DNA from: an uncultured Pelagibacteraceae bacterium
GTDB lineage: Bacteria > Pseudomonadota > Alphaproteobacteria > Pelagibacterales > Pelagibacteraceae
Assembly: GCA_902589455.1 (NCBI GenBank)
Contig: CACISX010000002.1
Span: forward strand, 62,001-126,000
DNA length: 64,000 nt
Direction: 5' to 3'
Shown here: piece by piece, positions 10,339 to 24,820 of the stretch
How positions within the stretch are numbered: position 1 is the stretch's first letter
How the letters are laid out: each line of letters starts with the position of its first letter
Program-made: the position numbers and the translations under genes
The notes under the pieces: generated by a model
Database searches by the model: none
The model's input: only the letters and a program-made list of their open reading frames with translations
What the model was told of the DNA's origin: nothing

Positions 10339-13257
10339 ATGTCTTCATCAAAAAATCTTGATTTCGAAAGAAATTCGTTTTTAAATAAATCTAATAGTGC
10401 ATTCATAGAAGAGATGTATTTAAAATTTATTAATAAAGATGCAGATCTTCCAGAAAGTTGGGCAAATTATTTTGAGGGAATTGGCGAAGAGTTAAATGTA
10501 ATAGCAAAAGAAATTAATGGTCCATCTTGGGGACCAACAAAAAAAAAGATAAATGTTGATGAACTACAAAAGAAAATAGAAGATCAGGATAAAAGTGACG
10601 TTGAGAATATTAAATTAGATACATCAGAAAAATTTAATTTTCAATTACTTGCTGACTCAAATAAGGACTCAATAAGTGCTGTAGCATTAATTAGAGCATA
10701 TAGACTAAGAGGACATTTATTAGCAGATCTTGATCCTTTAGAAATGAGAGAGTCAGAATATTTAGATGAACTCCATCCAGATTTTTATGGTTTTAAAAAA
10801 GAAAATTATGATAAGAAAATTTTTCTAAATGGAGTAATTAATCGTAAGCATGCAAACATAAGAGAAATACTTAAATTTATGAAGAAGACCTATTGTGAAA
10901 AAATAGGTTATGAGTTCATGCACATTTCAAACCCAGTAGAAAGAAAGTGGTTTAGAGACAGAATAGAGCAAGATAAAAATGCACTTCAATTTACAAAAAA
11001 TGGTAAAGAGGCAATTTTAAATAAATTAGTACAGGCAGAAGGATTTGAAAAATTTCTAGCCACCAAGTATGTGGGAACAAAAAGGTTTGGTTTAGATGGT
11101 GGTGAAAGTTTAATACCTGCTCTTGAACAAATAATAAAAATTGGTGGTCAAAATAATATTAAAGAAGTTAAAATAGGCATGTCTCATAGAGGCAGACTTA
11201 ATGTTTTGGCAAATGTTTTACAAAAATCTTACAAAAGAATTTTTAATGAATTTGCTGGTGAGTTTAGTTCTGATACTGAAGATGGCGCTGGAGATGTAAA
11301 ATATCATCTTGGAGCATCATCAGATAGGGAATTTGATGGAAACTCAGTGCATGTAAGTTTAACTGATAACCCTTCCCATTTAGAGGCTGTTAACCCTGTA
11401 GTTTTAGGACAGACAAGGGCTAAACAATTTTTCCATAAAGATAGAGAGAGAAATAAAGTGATACCTATACTCATTCATGGAGATGCGGCTTTTGCAGGCC
11501 AGGGAGTTGTGGCAGAATGTTTTGCAATGTCTGGACTACCAGGACACAACACCGGAGGAACAATCCATATTATTGTTAATAATCAGATAGGATTTACTAC
11601 TAGTCCGAGATTTGCTAGGTCTTCTCCTTATCCATCTGATGTTGCGAAAATGGTAGAGGCACCAATTCTTCATGTTAACGGAGATGATCCAGAAGCAGTT
11701 GTTTATGCGACCAGAATAGCAACAGAATTTCGATTAAAATTTAACAGAGACGTAGTAGTAGACTTAATTTGTTATAGAAGGTTTGGACATAATGAGGGAG
11801 ATGAGCCTTCATTTACCCAACCTTTAATGTACAAAAAAATTAGATCACACCCTAGTGTTTATAAAATTTATGGAAGTAAACTTGTTAATGAGAACTCTAT
11901 AACTCAAGAATTATTAAATCAAAACGTTAAATCATTTAAAGATCTGCTTGATGAACAATATAAAAGCGCAAAAGATTATAAACCTAAAATAGAATGGTTT
12001 GAAGGAACATGGTCAAGATATAAACCTGAAAGAGGTAAAGATAAAAGAGGAATAACAGGCTATGAAGAAAATAAATTAAAAATAATTTCAGACAAAATTA
12101 ATGTTATTCCAGAGGAAAAAAATATTCACAAAACTATCTCTAAAATATTTAATGCCAGAAAAGAAAATATCGAAAAAGGTACTGGCATTGATTGGTCTTC
12201 AGCAGAGGCTCTTGCATTTGGATCTTTGCTAGAAGAAGGATATCCAGTCAGACTAGTAGGACAAGATTCTGGAAGAGGTACATTCAGTCAACGACATTCT
12301 GTTTTAAGAAATCAAATAGATAATTCTAGGTATGTTCCTCTTAATAATATTTCAGATAATCAAAATCAATTTGAAGTAGTAGATAGTTTTTTATCTGAAC
12401 TTGCAGTTTTAGGGTTTGAGTATGGTTACAGTCTTGTAGAACCAAATACTCTTACACTTTGGGAGGCTCAATTTGGTGACTTTGCAAATGGTGCTCAAGT
12501 AGTTATTGATCAATTTATTGCGTCTGGAGAGAGAAAATGGAATAGAGCATCTGGTATAGTAATGTTGTTGCCTCACGGATATGAAGGACAAGGACCAGAG
12601 CATTCATCAGCTAGGTTAGAAAGATTTTTACAACTATGCTCAAACGATAATATGCAAGTAATGAACTGCACAACTCCAGCAAATTATTTTCACGCTTTAA
12701 GAAGACAAATGCATAGAAGTTTTAGGAAACCTCTAATTATAATGACGCCAAAATCATTATTAAGAAATAAATATTGTGTTTCAAATTTAGAAGATTTTAA
12801 CAAAAAAAATACTTTCCATAGAGTATTGTGGGATCATGCTATTGATCCTAAGTCTAAAGGATTTATTAAACTCAAAGAAAGTTCAAAAATTAAAAAAGTA
12901 ATTCTTTGTTCTGGAAAAGTATATTTTGATTTATTAGATGCCAGAGAAAAGCTCAAAAGAGATGACGTTGTGATGTATAGAATTGAACAATTATATCCAT
13001 TTCCAGCAAAAGCTTTGGTTAATGAGTTAAAACCATATGCTAAAAATGCTGAGTTCTTCTGGTGCCAAGAGGAACCAAAAAATATGGGTGCTTGGTTTTC
13101 AGTTAGAGATTATATCCAATGGACATTAGACACTATAAAGGCTAATAATAATAAAATTTCTTATATAGGAAGAAGCCCAGACGCAACTCCTGCAACAGGA
13201 TACGCCAAAAGGCATAATTCTCAACAACAAGAAATAACTAATGAGGTTTTTAATTAA
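10339..13257 (+). CDS. sucA: 2-oxoglutarate dehydrogenase E1 component
   Basis: 972 aa; '[15 protein letters not shown]', '[23 protein letters not shown]', '[17 protein letters not shown]'. Confidence 0.97.
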   Translation: MSSSKNLDFERNSFLNKSNSAFIEEMYLKFINKDADLPESWANYFEGIGEELNVIAKEINGPSWGPTKKKINVDELQKKIEDQDKSDVENIKLDTSEKFNFQLLADSNKDSISAVALIRAYRLRGHLLADLDPLEMRESEYLDELHPDFYGFKKENYDKKIFLNGVINRKHANIREILKFMKKTYCEKIGYEFMHISNPVERKWFRDRIEQDKNALQFTKNGKEAILNKLVQAEGFEKFLATKYVGTKRFGLDGGESLIPALEQIIKIGGQNNIKEVKIGMSHRGRLNVLANVLQKSYKRIFNEFAGEFSSDTEDGAGDVKYHLGASSDREFDGNSVHVSLTDNPSHLEAVNPVVLGQTRAKQFFHKDRERNKVIPILIHGDAAFAGQGVVAECFAMSGLPGHNTGGTIHIIVNNQIGFTTSPRFARSSPYPSDVAKMVEAPILHVNGDDPEAVVYATRIATEFRLKFNRDVVVDLICYRRFGHNEGDEPSFTQPLMYKKIRSHPSVYKIYGSKLVNENSITQELLNQNVKSFKDLLDEQYKSAKDYKPKIEWFEGTWSRYKPERGKDKRGITGYEENKLKIISDKINVIPEEKNIHKTISKIFNARKENIEKGTGIDWSSAEALAFGSLLEEGYPVRLVGQDSGRGTFSQRHSVLRNQIDNSRYVPLNNISDNQNQFEVVDSFLSELAVLGFEYGYSLVEPNTLTLWEAQFGDFANGAQVVIDQFIASGERKWNRASGIVMLLPHGYEGQGPEHSSARLERFLQLCSNDNMQVMNCTTPANYFHALRRQMHRSFRKPLIIMTPKSLLRNKYCVSNLEDFNKKNTFHRVLWDHAIDPKSKGFIKLKESSKIKKVILCSGKVYFDLLDAREKLKRDDVVMYRIEQLYPFPAKALVNELKPYAKNAEFFWCQEEPKNMGAWFSVRDYIQWTLDTIKANNNKISYIGRSPDATPATGYAKRHNSQQQEITNEVFN

Positions 13258-13262
13258 TTTTA

Positions 13263-14576
13263 ATGATTGAAAAAATTATAGTTCCAGTTCTTGGAGAAAG
13301 TATAACCGAAGCTACTGTTGCTAAATGGCTAAAAAATCCAGGTGATACAGTTGAAGCAGATGAGCCAATCGTAGAACTTGAAACAGATAAAGTAAATTTA
13401 GAGGTACCATCACCAATCTCTGGAGTGTTAACTGAAATAAATTCTAAAGATGGTTCAGTAGTTGAAGTTGGTGCATTGTTAGGTTCTGTATCTAAAGAAG
13501 GTATAGCAGTAAAAAAAACTCCAAAAAAGAAAGAGGAAAAAAAGAAAGAGGAAAATAAGAAAGATGAGGTTGTTCTAAAGGAAAATAATGTAATTAAATT
13601 AGATGCTAATAAGAAAGAACCAAATATATTTGAAGAGAAAGAAACTAAAAAATCTAAGGTAAAACCGTTAGTTTTAACAGAGGAAGTTCAACCAGATGTT
13701 TCAACTAAAAGAGAAAATAATCAAACTTTGTCCCCAGCAGTAAGAAAGATTGTTGTTGAAAACAATATAGACATTAATTCTATTCAAGGCTCAGGAAAAG
13801 ATGGTAGAGTTTTAAAAGGAGATTTAATTAGTATGATGGGAGTAAATCCAAAACCATCAGAAAGAAAAATTCAATACGGTCAAGAGGAACGAATTAAAAT
13901 GACTAGGTTGAGACAAACTATTGCAAAAAGATTAAAGCAAGCTCAAGAGAATGCCGCTCTTTTAACAACATTTAACGAAGTTGATATGAGCAGTGTAATG
14001 GAAATGAGGAAAGAAAATCAAGAGGATTTCCAATCTCGTTATGGAATAAAATTAGGATTTATGTCTTTCTTTGTAAAAGCATGTGTAGTTGCTTTAAAAA
14101 ATTTCCCTGCAGTAAATGCTGAAATAGACGGTGATGAGATTATCTATAAAAACTATTATAATATTAGTTTTGCTGTAGGAACAGACAAAGGTTTGGTTGT
14201 TCCAGTTTTAAGAAATGCAGATGAATTATCTTTTGCTGATATTGAAAAAAATATTAAAGAAATTTCAGAAAAAGCGCGAGATGGAAAGCTAACCATTGAA
14301 GATCTTCAGGGAGGAACATTTACAATAAGTAATGGAGGTGTGTATGGGTCTATGCTTTCAACCCCAATACTAAATTTACCTCAATCTGGTGTGTTAGGCA
14401 TGCATAATATAGTAGAAAGACCTGTTGTAGTAGATGGTGAAATCAAAATAAGACCAATTATGTATTTAGCATTATCATATGATCATAGAATTATTGATGG
14501 AAAAGAATCTGTATCTTTCCTTAAAATGATTAAAGAAAACTTAGAAGACCCTAGAAGGTTGTTTTTAGATATTTAA
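13263..14576 (+). CDS. sucB: 2-oxoglutarate dehydrogenase E2 (dihydrolipoyl succinyltransferase)
   Basis: 437 aa; lipoyl motif '[14 protein letters not shown]', Lys/Glu-rich linker, catalytic '[16 protein letters not shown]'. Confidence 0.96.
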   Translation: MIEKIIVPVLGESITEATVAKWLKNPGDTVEADEPIVELETDKVNLEVPSPISGVLTEINSKDGSVVEVGALLGSVSKEGIAVKKTPKKKEEKKKEENKKDEVVLKENNVIKLDANKKEPNIFEEKETKKSKVKPLVLTEEVQPDVSTKRENNQTLSPAVRKIVVENNIDINSIQGSGKDGRVLKGDLISMMGVNPKPSERKIQYGQEERIKMTRLRQTIAKRLKQAQENAALLTTFNEVDMSSVMEMRKENQEDFQSRYGIKLGFMSFFVKACVVALKNFPAVNAEIDGDEIIYKNYYNISFAVGTDKGLVVPVLRNADELSFADIEKNIKEISEKARDGKLTIEDLQGGTFTISNGGVYGSMLSTPILNLPQSGVLGMHNIVERPVVVDGEIKIRPIMYLALSYDHRIIDGKESVSFLKMIKENLEDPRRLFLDI

Positions 14577-15977
14577 ATGTCAGAAAAATTTCAAGCTGTA
14601 GTTATTGGAGGTGGACCGGGTGGTTATGTCTGTGCGATCAGACTTGCACAATTAGGATTAAAAACAGCCTGTATAGAGTCTAGAGGATCTTTGGGAGGTA
14701 CTTGCTTAAATGTTGGATGTATCCCCTCAAAAAGCTTACTTAATCTATCTGAAGAATTTCATAAAGTTAAAAGCTTAGCAAACAAAGGTATTGAAGTTGG
14801 TGAAGTAAAATTAAATTTAAATAAGATGATGAAGAGCAAAGATAAAGCTGTAACAGTTCTTACAAAAGGTGTTGAATTTCTTTTGAAAAAAAACAAAGTT
14901 ACTTACTTCAAAGGACATGGAAGTTTTAAATCTAAAAATGAAATTTTAATAAAGGATGATAAAAATAAAGAAACTATCATCCAAACAGAAAAAACAGTTA
15001 TTGCAACAGGATCAGTTCCAGTTTCATTACCAGGAATAGAAATAGATGAGAAAACAATTGTTTCATCAACAGGTGCTTTAAGATTAGAAAAGGTACCCCA
15101 GAAAATGGTAGTTGTAGGAGGAGGCTATATAGGATTAGAGATGGGATCTGTATGGTCAAGACTTGGAGCAGAGGTTCAAGTTGTCGAATTTTTAGATCAT
15201 ATTACACCTGGAATGGATAAAGAAATCTCTTCAGAATTTATGAAAATTTTAAAAAAACAGGGAATGAAATTTAATATGCAAAATAAAGTTGAAACAATTA
15301 AAAAAAATCAAGCGGGTGCTGTGGTTTTAACGGTAGATAAAGATGGTAATAAAAATAATTTTGAGTGTGATGTTGTTTTAATTTCTGTTGGTAGAAAACC
15401 TAATACAGATGGTTTAAATTTAGAGTCTGTAGGAGTAAATCTTGATGAAAGAAATAGAATTAAAACTGATAAAAGTTTTAAGACAAACGTTGAAAATATT
15501 TATGCAATAGGCGATGTAATTGTTGGCCCAATGCTTGCACATAAAGCGGAGGACGAAGGTATAGCAGTTGCAGAAAACATAGTTGGTCAATCTGGACATG
15601 TAAATTACGATACAATCCCAGGAGTAGTTTATACAACACCAGAAGTAGCATCAATCGGTAAAACTGAGGAACAATTAAAAGAATTAAATAAAAAATATAA
15701 AGTAGGGAAATTTTCGTTTATGGCCAATTCAAGAGCTAAGGCCATAGATGATGCAGAAGGTTTTGTTAAAATTTTAGCTGATGAGCAAACAGATAAAGTA
15801 TTAGGTGCACATATAATTGGACCTCATGCAGGAGAATTAATTGCAGAGATCGGTGTTGCTATGGAATTTGGTGCAAGTGCAGAAGATATCGCCCGAACTT
15901 GTCATGCTCATCCAACATTTTCTGAAGCAGTTAAAGAAGCTGCTTTATCAGTAGATAAAAGAGCAATACACTCTTAA
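14577..15977 (+). CDS. lpd: dihydrolipoyl dehydrogenase
   Basis: 466 aa; '[16 protein letters not shown]' redox-active disulfide, C-terminal '[15 protein letters not shown]'. Confidence 0.97.
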   Translation: MSEKFQAVVIGGGPGGYVCAIRLAQLGLKTACIESRGSLGGTCLNVGCIPSKSLLNLSEEFHKVKSLANKGIEVGEVKLNLNKMMKSKDKAVTVLTKGVEFLLKKNKVTYFKGHGSFKSKNEILIKDDKNKETIIQTEKTVIATGSVPVSLPGIEIDEKTIVSSTGALRLEKVPQKMVVVGGGYIGLEMGSVWSRLGAEVQVVEFLDHITPGMDKEISSEFMKILKKQGMKFNMQNKVETIKKNQAGAVVLTVDKDGNKNNFECDVVLISVGRKPNTDGLNLESVGVNLDERNRIKTDKSFKTNVENIYAIGDVIVGPMLAHKAEDEGIAVAENIVGQSGHVNYDTIPGVVYTTPEVASIGKTEEQLKELNKKYKVGKFSFMANSRAKAIDDAEGFVKILADEQTDKVLGAHIIGPHAGELIAEIGVAMEFGASAEDIARTCHAHPTFSEAVKEAALSVDKRAIHS

Positions 15978-15999
15978 TTTTTTTTCATATTATAAAAAT

Positions 16000-17955
16000 A
16001 TGAAATATCCGATTCTTGTACCAAATATTTTTAATCATCCATTCACTTATGAAAGTAGTTTAAAACTTAAAGTTGGTGATTATGTAATGGTACCTTTTGG
16101 AAAATCAAAAATTACCGGTGTTGTTTGGGACGAATTTGAAAAAAATAATAATAAAAATTTTAAGACTAAAAATATAATCAAGAAATTAGACGTTACTCCG
16201 TTAAAAAAAAATACAATAAATTTTTTAAATTGGTTTGCAGAATATAATCTTATCCCAAAGGGTATGGTATTAAAGTTAGTACTCTTAACTAGTAATGCAG
16301 TAGAGAACAAAGAAACTCAACTTTATCAAATATTTGATAGCAAAATTAAACAAACTTTAATCAAGCTATCTAGTGATCAAAATAAATCTCTAAAAAAAAT
16401 GAATGCTTCAAATAAAAAATTTAGAGTTCATGTTTTACAAGGCACAACTGGATCAGGAAAAACTTTAGTTTATTTTGAAGCGTTAAAACCACTGATAGAG
16501 AAGGGTTTTCAAGGATTAATTTTATTACCAGAAATAGGTCTCACCAGTCAGTTTGAACAAAAATTTTTAGAATATTTTGGTTTTAAACCTGCAGTTTGGC
16601 ATTCGGGTATTTCAAAAAAAAAGAAAGAATTAATTTGGAGCGGTGTTTCTAACGGTAAAATAAAAATAATTATTGGTGCAAGGTCTTCATTATTTTTACC
16701 ATTTAAAAAATTAGGTATGATAATTGTTGATGAGGAACATGATCAGTCATTTAAACAAGACGAAGGCATAACTTATAATGCTCGTGATATGGCAATTTCT
16801 AGAGCATCTTTTGAAAACATTCCAATCAATTTGATTACCGCTGTTCCCTCTATAGAAACTTTTGAAAATATTAAAAAAGGTAAATACGAGGTTTCTAGAT
16901 TAAATGAAAGATATCAAAACGCAGCATTACCTAGTTATGAAATTATTAATTTAAATAATACAAAACTTGAAAAACAATCATGGCTATCAAATAAAATTAT
17001 TGAAAAAGTTAATTTACATTTGGAAAAAAAAGATCAAGTTTTGTTTTTTTTAAATAGAAGAGGTTTTTCTCCAAATGCTTTATGTAATAAGTGTTTTACA
17101 AGTTTTACATGTCCGAATTGTAGTATCAATTTAGTTTATCATAAAAATAAAAATAACTTATTGTGCCATTATTGTGGGTACAGATCTGATCTTAAAAGAA
17201 ATTGTACAAAAGAAGGTAATTGTGAATTTATTTTTAGTGGCCCTGGTGTTGAGAGAATTTCAGAAGAGGTAAAAAGAAAATTTCCTGAAAAAAAAATAGA
17301 GATTTTTTCAAGTGATACAATGAATAAAAAAGATTCGAAAGAAAAATTAGATAAAATTATTAATAATGAAACGCATATTTTAGTTGGAACTCAATTAATT
17401 TCTAAAGGTTTTCATTTTCCAAGTTTAAATTGTATTGTAGTTGTTGATATCGATCTGTCATCTCAAGGTCATGATTTAAGAGGGGCAGAAAAAAATTTGC
17501 AGCTTTATCATCAACTTTCAGGACGTGCAGGAAGAACTGGAAAACCAGCAACAGTATATTTTCAAACCTATGAAAATAATACCAAAATGATCTCAGAAAT
17601 TACAAGTAAAAATCCAGATATCTTTTTAGAAAGAGAACTAGAGATAAGAAAAAAAAATAAACTACCTCCATTTCAAAGGTTTATTTCTTTAATTTTAACG
17701 GGAGATAATGAAATTAAATTAGAAAAAGAAGCTATTAATTTTAAAAATTTTATTGAAAATAAAATTGAAGGAAAAATATTAGGGCCAGTGAATGCCCCAT
17801 TATTTAGATTAAAGAGAAAATTTAGAATTAGATTTTTAATTAGAGGCTTAAAATCTATGAAACTACAAAGCTCTCTTGCCAAAATTATTTCAAAATATAA
17901 ATTTTCTACTGGAATAAAACTTTCAGTTGATGTTGACCCAATTAACTTCAATTAA
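16000..17955 (+). CDS. priA: primosomal protein N' (replication restart helicase)
   Basis: 651 aa; 'LQGTTGSGKTLVYFEAL' Walker A, 'DEEH', Zn-binding 'CNKCFTSFTCPNCSINLVYHKNKNNLLCHYCG'. Confidence 0.95.
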   Translation: MKYPILVPNIFNHPFTYESSLKLKVGDYVMVPFGKSKITGVVWDEFEKNNNKNFKTKNIIKKLDVTPLKKNTINFLNWFAEYNLIPKGMVLKLVLLTSNAVENKETQLYQIFDSKIKQTLIKLSSDQNKSLKKMNASNKKFRVHVLQGTTGSGKTLVYFEALKPLIEKGFQGLILLPEIGLTSQFEQKFLEYFGFKPAVWHSGISKKKKELIWSGVSNGKIKIIIGARSSLFLPFKKLGMIIVDEEHDQSFKQDEGITYNARDMAISRASFENIPINLITAVPSIETFENIKKGKYEVSRLNERYQNAALPSYEIINLNNTKLEKQSWLSNKIIEKVNLHLEKKDQVLFFLNRRGFSPNALCNKCFTSFTCPNCSINLVYHKNKNNLLCHYCGYRSDLKRNCTKEGNCEFIFSGPGVERISEEVKRKFPEKKIEIFSSDTMNKKDSKEKLDKIINNETHILVGTQLISKGFHFPSLNCIVVVDIDLSSQGHDLRGAEKNLQLYHQLSGRAGRTGKPATVYFQTYENNTKMISEITSKNPDIFLERELEIRKKNKLPPFQRFISLILTGDNEIKLEKEAINFKNFIENKIEGKILGPVNAPLFRLKRKFRIRFLIRGLKSMKLQSSLAKIISKYKFSTGIKLSVDVDPINFN

Positions 17956-17979
17956 CCTCAAAAAAGAGGCCTTTTTTCC
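17956..17979 (+). terminator. candidate intrinsic terminator after priA
   Basis: Directly after the priA stop: cctcAAAAAAGAGGCCTTTTTTcc; AAAAAAG/CTTTTTT stem around AGGC, or CCTC/GAGG stem followed by T-tract. Confidence 0.45.
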
Positions 17980-17990
17980 AAAACCGCTAC

Positions 17991-18045
17991 TTGAAGAGAT
18001 TAGGGTCATATGTTATTCAGGGCCTGATTTTTAAATAATCTTCAA
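17991..18045 (+). promoter_or_regulatory. candidate structured leader of the atpHAGDC operon
   Basis: TTGAA(GA)GATTA (17991-18002) is complementary to TAATCTTCAA (18036-18045), enclosing a small TCAG-GGC-CTGA hairpin (18017-18027). Confidence 0.35.
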
Positions 18046-18063
18046 CATTATAGAGGAACCAAG

Positions 18064-18621
18064 TTGAGTAAAGACACCGGATTTTCAATAACTTCAGCCG
18101 AAAGGTATTCTCTTGCGCTTTTTGAACTTTCAGAGGAAAACAATCTTTTAAGTCAGATCGAAGATCAGTCTTCATCTATTCTTGATTTAATTGATCAAAG
18201 TGAAGATTTTTCTAATTTGATTAAAGATCCAACTACAAGCCAAGAAAATTTACTAAAAGTAATCAATACAATCTCTGAAAATAACAAATTTGAGTCTTTA
18301 TTTAAAAATTTTTTAAGTTTCTTAATTCAAAAAAGACGTTTCTTTTTTATTGAGAGAATACTTAAAAGCTTTATTGAAATTTGTTCAAGAAAAAGAGGTG
18401 AACTTAAGGCAGAATTAAAATCAGCAAAAGAATTATCTAATGAAGAAATTGCAAAAATTACAGAGGAGTTAACAAAAAATTTTAGCTCAAAAATAAAATT
18501 AAACTACAAACATGACGAAAGTTTAATAGGAGGCTTGGTAGTGCAAGTAGGAAGTACTATGGTCGATACCTCAATTAAAAATAAATTACAACAAATCGAA
18601 AATAGAATGATAGAGGCATAA
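18064..18621 (+). CDS. atpH: F1F0 ATP synthase delta subunit (TTG start)
   Basis: 'SAERYSLALFELSEENN', C-terminal 'DESLIGGLVVQVGSTMVDTSIKNKLQQI'; purine-rich GAGGA upstream of TTG. Confidence 0.95.
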   Translation: MSKDTGFSITSAERYSLALFELSEENNLLSQIEDQSSSILDLIDQSEDFSNLIKDPTTSQENLLKVINTISENNKFESLFKNFLSFLIQKRRFFFIERILKSFIEICSRKRGELKAELKSAKELSNEEIAKITEELTKNFSSKIKLNYKHDESLIGGLVVQVGSTMVDTSIKNKLQQIENRMIEA

Positions 18622-20157
18622 ATGGAAATAAATCCTTCAGAAGTTACAAAAATATTAAAAGAACAAATTAAAAATTTTGGTGATAAAGCAGAGGTTACAG
18701 AGGTTGGTCAAGTTTTATCAGTTGGAGACGGTATTGCTAGGATTTATGGTTTGGATAATGTTCAAGCAGGTGAAATGGTAGAGTTTGCAGATGGTTCAAA
18801 AGGTATGGCTCTAAACTTGGAAAGTGAAAACGTTGGTGTCGTAATTTTTGGTGATGACAGAAATGTTAAAGAGGGCGACGTGGTAAAAAGAACTGGTAAT
18901 ATTGTTGATACGCCAGTTGGCAAAGAATTATTAGGTAGAGTAGTTGATGGTTTAGGAAATCCTATTGATGGTAAAGGACCATTAGATAAAGGCATTAAAA
19001 AAAGCAGGGTTGAAGTTAAAGCACCTGGTATTATTCCACGACAATCAGTAAGTGAACCAATGCAAACTGGCCTTAAATCAATTGATAGTCTAGTTCCAAT
19101 TGGAAGAGGGCAAAGGGAATTAATTATAGGTGATAGACAAACCGGTAAAACAGCAGTTGCAGTAGATGCAATTATTAATCAAAAAAAAATCAATGAATCT
19201 GGTGATGAAAAACAAAAACTGTATTGTATATACGTTGCAGTTGGACAAAAAAGATCAACAGTAAGACAAATTCAAAAAACATTAGAAGAAGCTGGAGCCA
19301 TGGAGTACACAACAATTGTTGCTGCTACTGCATCTGACTCTGCTCCTTTACAATTTTTAGCACCTTATACAGGTTGCACTATGGGCGAGTATTTTAGAGA
19401 TAATGGAATGCACGCGTTAATAATTTATGATGATTTGTCTAAACAAGCAGTTGCTTATAGACAAATGTCATTGCTATTAAGAAGACCCCCAGGACGTGAA
19501 GCTTATCCTGGAGATGTATTTTATCTTCATAGTAGATTACTTGAAAGAGCAGCAAAATTAAGTGATGAACATGGTGGTGGATCACTTACAGCACTTCCAA
19601 TTATCGAAACACAAGGTGGAGACGTGTCTGCGTTCATTCCAACTAACGTTATTTCAATCACAGACGGACAAATTTTCCTTGAAACAGAACTATTTAACCA
19701 AGGTATAAGACCTGCAATTAACGTAGGTTTGTCGGTATCTAGGGTTGGTTCTTCAGCTCAAACAAAAGCAATGAAAAAAGTATCTGGTTCAATGAAACTA
19801 GAGCTAGCACAATATAGAGAAATGGCAGCTTTTGCTCAATTTGGATCTGATTTAGACGCATCTACTCAACAACTTTTGAATAGAGGCTCTAAATTAACTG
19901 AACTTTTAAAACAAAAACAATATTCACCTATGACTGTTGCAGAACAAGTTATTTCAGTATTTTGTGGAGTAAAAGGCTATCTGGATGATATTGATTTAAA
20001 AGATGTTGCTGAATTTGAGAGCAAGATTATTGAAAAATGCAAATCAGATAAGCCTGAAATTATAGAGTCAATTTTAAGTTCAGGAAAACTTGAGGAAGAT
20101 AAAGAGAAATTACTTGTTGAGGTAATTACTCAATTAAAAGGAAATTTTAAATCTTAA
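18622..20157 (+). CDS. atpA: F1F0 ATP synthase alpha subunit
   Basis: 511 aa; '[18 protein letters not shown]', '[17 protein letters not shown]'. Confidence 0.98.
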   Translation: MEINPSEVTKILKEQIKNFGDKAEVTEVGQVLSVGDGIARIYGLDNVQAGEMVEFADGSKGMALNLESENVGVVIFGDDRNVKEGDVVKRTGNIVDTPVGKELLGRVVDGLGNPIDGKGPLDKGIKKSRVEVKAPGIIPRQSVSEPMQTGLKSIDSLVPIGRGQRELIIGDRQTGKTAVAVDAIINQKKINESGDEKQKLYCIYVAVGQKRSTVRQIQKTLEEAGAMEYTTIVAATASDSAPLQFLAPYTGCTMGEYFRDNGMHALIIYDDLSKQAVAYRQMSLLLRRPPGREAYPGDVFYLHSRLLERAAKLSDEHGGGSLTALPIIETQGGDVSAFIPTNVISITDGQIFLETELFNQGIRPAINVGLSVSRVGSSAQTKAMKKVSGSMKLELAQYREMAAFAQFGSDLDASTQQLLNRGSKLTELLKQKQYSPMTVAEQVISVFCGVKGYLDDIDLKDVAEFESKIIEKCKSDKPEIIESILSSGKLEEDKEKLLVEVITQLKGNFKS

Positions 20158-20164
20158 TAATTTT

Positions 20165-22457
<2,293 letters not shown>

Positions 22458-22458
<1 letters not shown>

Positions 22459-22850
22459 TGAGCGAAGAGTTTAAAGTTGAAATAGTAAATCCTGAAAAAT
22501 CTTTTTTAGTAAAAGATGATGTTTCTGAAGTTGTGGTCCCTGCTTTTGAGGGAGAAATGGGAATATTAAAGGATCATATTTCTATTATTTCTTTTTTGAA
22601 ACCTGGGATAATTAAGATTTTATCAAAATCAGGTGATGAAAATTACTATGTTGAAGATGGAATTGTTGAGTTTAAAAATAATAATCTATCTATTTTAACA
22701 AGTACAATTTTTAATCTTGCTGATATGGATAAATCAAAGCAACAAGATTTACTTAAAAAAGCAGAAGAAGAAGCTAATAAAACTGATATTAATGATCAAT
22801 CTAAATATTTAGCAGATCAAAAAGTTGAAGTTTTAAAAACTTTAAATTAA
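22458..22850 (+). CDS. atpC: F1F0 ATP synthase epsilon subunit
   Basis: 130 aa; 'VEIVNPEKSFL...VVPAFEGEMGILKDH'. Confidence 0.93.
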
Positions 22851-23315
22851 TTTTTTTACTTTTTCTTTAAGTTTTTTGTAAACATGATGTTTAAAATCAA
22901 CCACAACATCAGTAATTAAATCTAAGTCAATCCACTTCCAATCTAAAAACTCTGGATTTGGTGTATTAATATTTATCTCACTATCATTTCCAATAAATCG
23001 CATTAAAAACCATTTTTGCTTTTGACCTTTGTATTTACCTTTCCAAATAATACCAAGTAATCTATCAGGTAAATCATAGGTTAATGTACCATCTAATTCT
23101 TTTATAAGTTCTACGCTTTTGATACTTGTTTCTTCCTCTAATTCTCTAAATGCAGCTTTTAAGTAATCCTCTCCCTCATTAACACCACCCTGAGGCATTT
23201 GCCAAAAATTTTTAGGATTATCTATTCTTTTTGCTACGAATACCTTATTTTGTTTATTCAATAACACTATTCCGACCCCACTTCTCAGTGGCAAATCTTT
23301 AAAATTTTCATTCAT
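22842..23315 (-). CDS. rppH: RNA pyrophosphohydrolase (Nudix)
   Basis: 157 aa; Nudix box 'GGVNEGEDYLKAAFRELEEETS', 'WQMPQGG'. Confidence 0.9.
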   Translation of the reverse strand: MNENFKDLPLRSGVGIVLLNKQNKVFVAKRIDNPKNFWQMPQGGVNEGEDYLKAAFRELEEETSIKSVELIKELDGTLTYDLPDRLLGIIWKGKYKGQKQKWFLMRFIGNDSEININTPNPEFLDWKWIDLDLITDVVVDFKHHVYKKLKEKVKKLI

Positions 23316-23316
23316 A

Positions 23317-24456
23317 TTATCCGTTAAGTAACTTAATAGCGTAGTTTAATTGATTATCAGTATCAGTTTTTATTCTAAAATCATCACCTTCTTCATTTAC
23401 TTCAATATCTGGTCTAACACCTACTTCAGAAATAGATTTTCCAGAAGGCAGATAATATTTTGCGACAGTTAATCTGATAGCTCCACGATTTTTTAAAGGA
23501 ATAATTGATTGGACAGAACCTTTACCAAAGCTATTTTCACCAATTATGATTGCTCTTTTGTGATCCTTTAAAGCTCCAGCAACAATTTCTGATGCAGATG
23601 CTGAACCATAATTAATTAAAACCAATAATGTTTTTCCGTCAGTAATATCTCCTTTTTTTGCAAACCATTTTCTATTTTCAGATTTTTTTCTGCTTTTTGT
23701 TGAAACTATTTCCCCATTTTCTAGAAAAAAATCTGTGATTTTTATTGCTTGAGATAAAAGACCTCCAGGATTATTTCTTAAATCTAAAATAAATGAATTT
23801 AAGTTTTTATTTTTTTTAAGTTTTTTAATTTTTTTTTCTATTTGATCACTACTGTTATCATTAAATGAAGTAAGCCTGATGTATCCAATACTTTCATCTA
23901 TAATTTCAGATTTTACAGATTGAACCTGAATAACCTCTCTTATTATATTAAATGTTAACGCCTTTTTTTCACCTCTTCGTCTTACTGTTAACTCTATACC
24001 AGAACCTACAGGACCTCTCATTAAGTCAACAGCTTCACTTAATGACTTTCCTTGAACCTGAACATCATTTATTTTTACTATGTAATCACCAGCTTTTAAT
24101 CCAGCCCTTGATGCAGGTGTATCATCTATTGGTGAAATTACTTTTACCACACCAGCCTCCATGCTAACCTCAATTCCTAATCCACCAAACTCACCACTGG
24201 TTTCTGTTTGCATTTCATCAAAAATTTTAGGTGACATGTAAGAAGAATAAGGATCTAAAGATTGTAAAAGTCCATTAATCGCAGAGTCCATACTTTCAGA
24301 TTGATTGAACTCATCAACATATTCTTTATTAATTTTTTCTAGAACCTCACCGAAAAGATCAATTTTTTTATAAATATCAATTTCAGCTGAAATAACTTTT
24401 TTATTTAAGTAAAAAATTGAAAAAAAAATTAATAATAAAAATTTAATTTTTTTCAT
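23317..24456 (-). CDS. ctpA: C-terminal processing peptidase (S41 family, PDZ domain)
   Basis: Start reassigned from 24492 to ATG at 24456 (MKKIKFLLL signal peptide); 'GSASASEIVAGALKDHKRAIIIGENSFGKGSVQ' S41 motif. Confidence 0.93.
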   Translation of the reverse strand: MKKIKFLLLIFFSIFYLNKKVISAEIDIYKKIDLFGEVLEKINKEYVDEFNQSESMDSAINGLLQSLDPYSSYMSPKIFDEMQTETSGEFGGLGIEVSMEAGVVKVISPIDDTPASRAGLKAGDYIVKINDVQVQGKSLSEAVDLMRGPVGSGIELTVRRRGEKKALTFNIIREVIQVQSVKSEIIDESIGYIRLTSFNDNSSDQIEKKIKKLKKNKNLNSFILDLRNNPGGLLSQAIKITDFFLENGEIVSTKSRKKSENRKWFAKKGDITDGKTLLVLINYGSASASEIVAGALKDHKRAIIIGENSFGKGSVQSIIPLKNRGAIRLTVAKYYLPSGKSISEVGVRPDIEVNEEGDDFRIKTDTDNQLNYAIKLLNG

Positions 24457-24803
24457 ATCATCACCTTTTCTTTTGGAATTAGCTCTGACCAAATTTTCTC
24501 TAATTCATAAAACTTTCTTTTCTCTGGGTGAAAAATATGAACAATCAAATCAATCCCATCAACAAGTTTCCATTCACTACTTTCTTTGCCTTCAATTTTA
24601 GAGTCTTTTACACCATTATTTTTTAGTTTTTCTAAAACTTGTTCTGATAAAGATTGGATATGTCTAGATGAAGTTCCACTTGCTATGATCATGTAATCAG
24701 CCATAGAACTTTTGTCTTTAAGATCAATAGTTACAATGTTTTGAGCTTTATTGAGATCTAGTGTGTTGATTACAATTTCTTTTAAGTCTGAAATTTTGTC
24801 CAT
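24453..24803 (-). CDS. rsfS: ribosome silencing factor
   Basis: 116 aa; 'DYMIIASGTSSRHIQSLSEQV', 'VDGIDLIVHIFHPEKRKFYELEKIW'. Confidence 0.93.
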   Translation of the reverse strand: MDKISDLKEIVINTLDLNKAQNIVTIDLKDKSSMADYMIIASGTSSRHIQSLSEQVLEKLKNNGVKDSKIEGKESSEWKLVDGIDLIVHIFHPEKRKFYELEKIWSELIPKEKVMI

Positions 24804-24820
24804 TAATTGATTTTAGATTA

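Noticed and set aside
13500-13690. Lys/Glu-rich repetitive stretch in sucB
   Set aside because: Normal flexible linker between lipoyl and catalytic domains of E2 proteins, exaggerated by AT bias.
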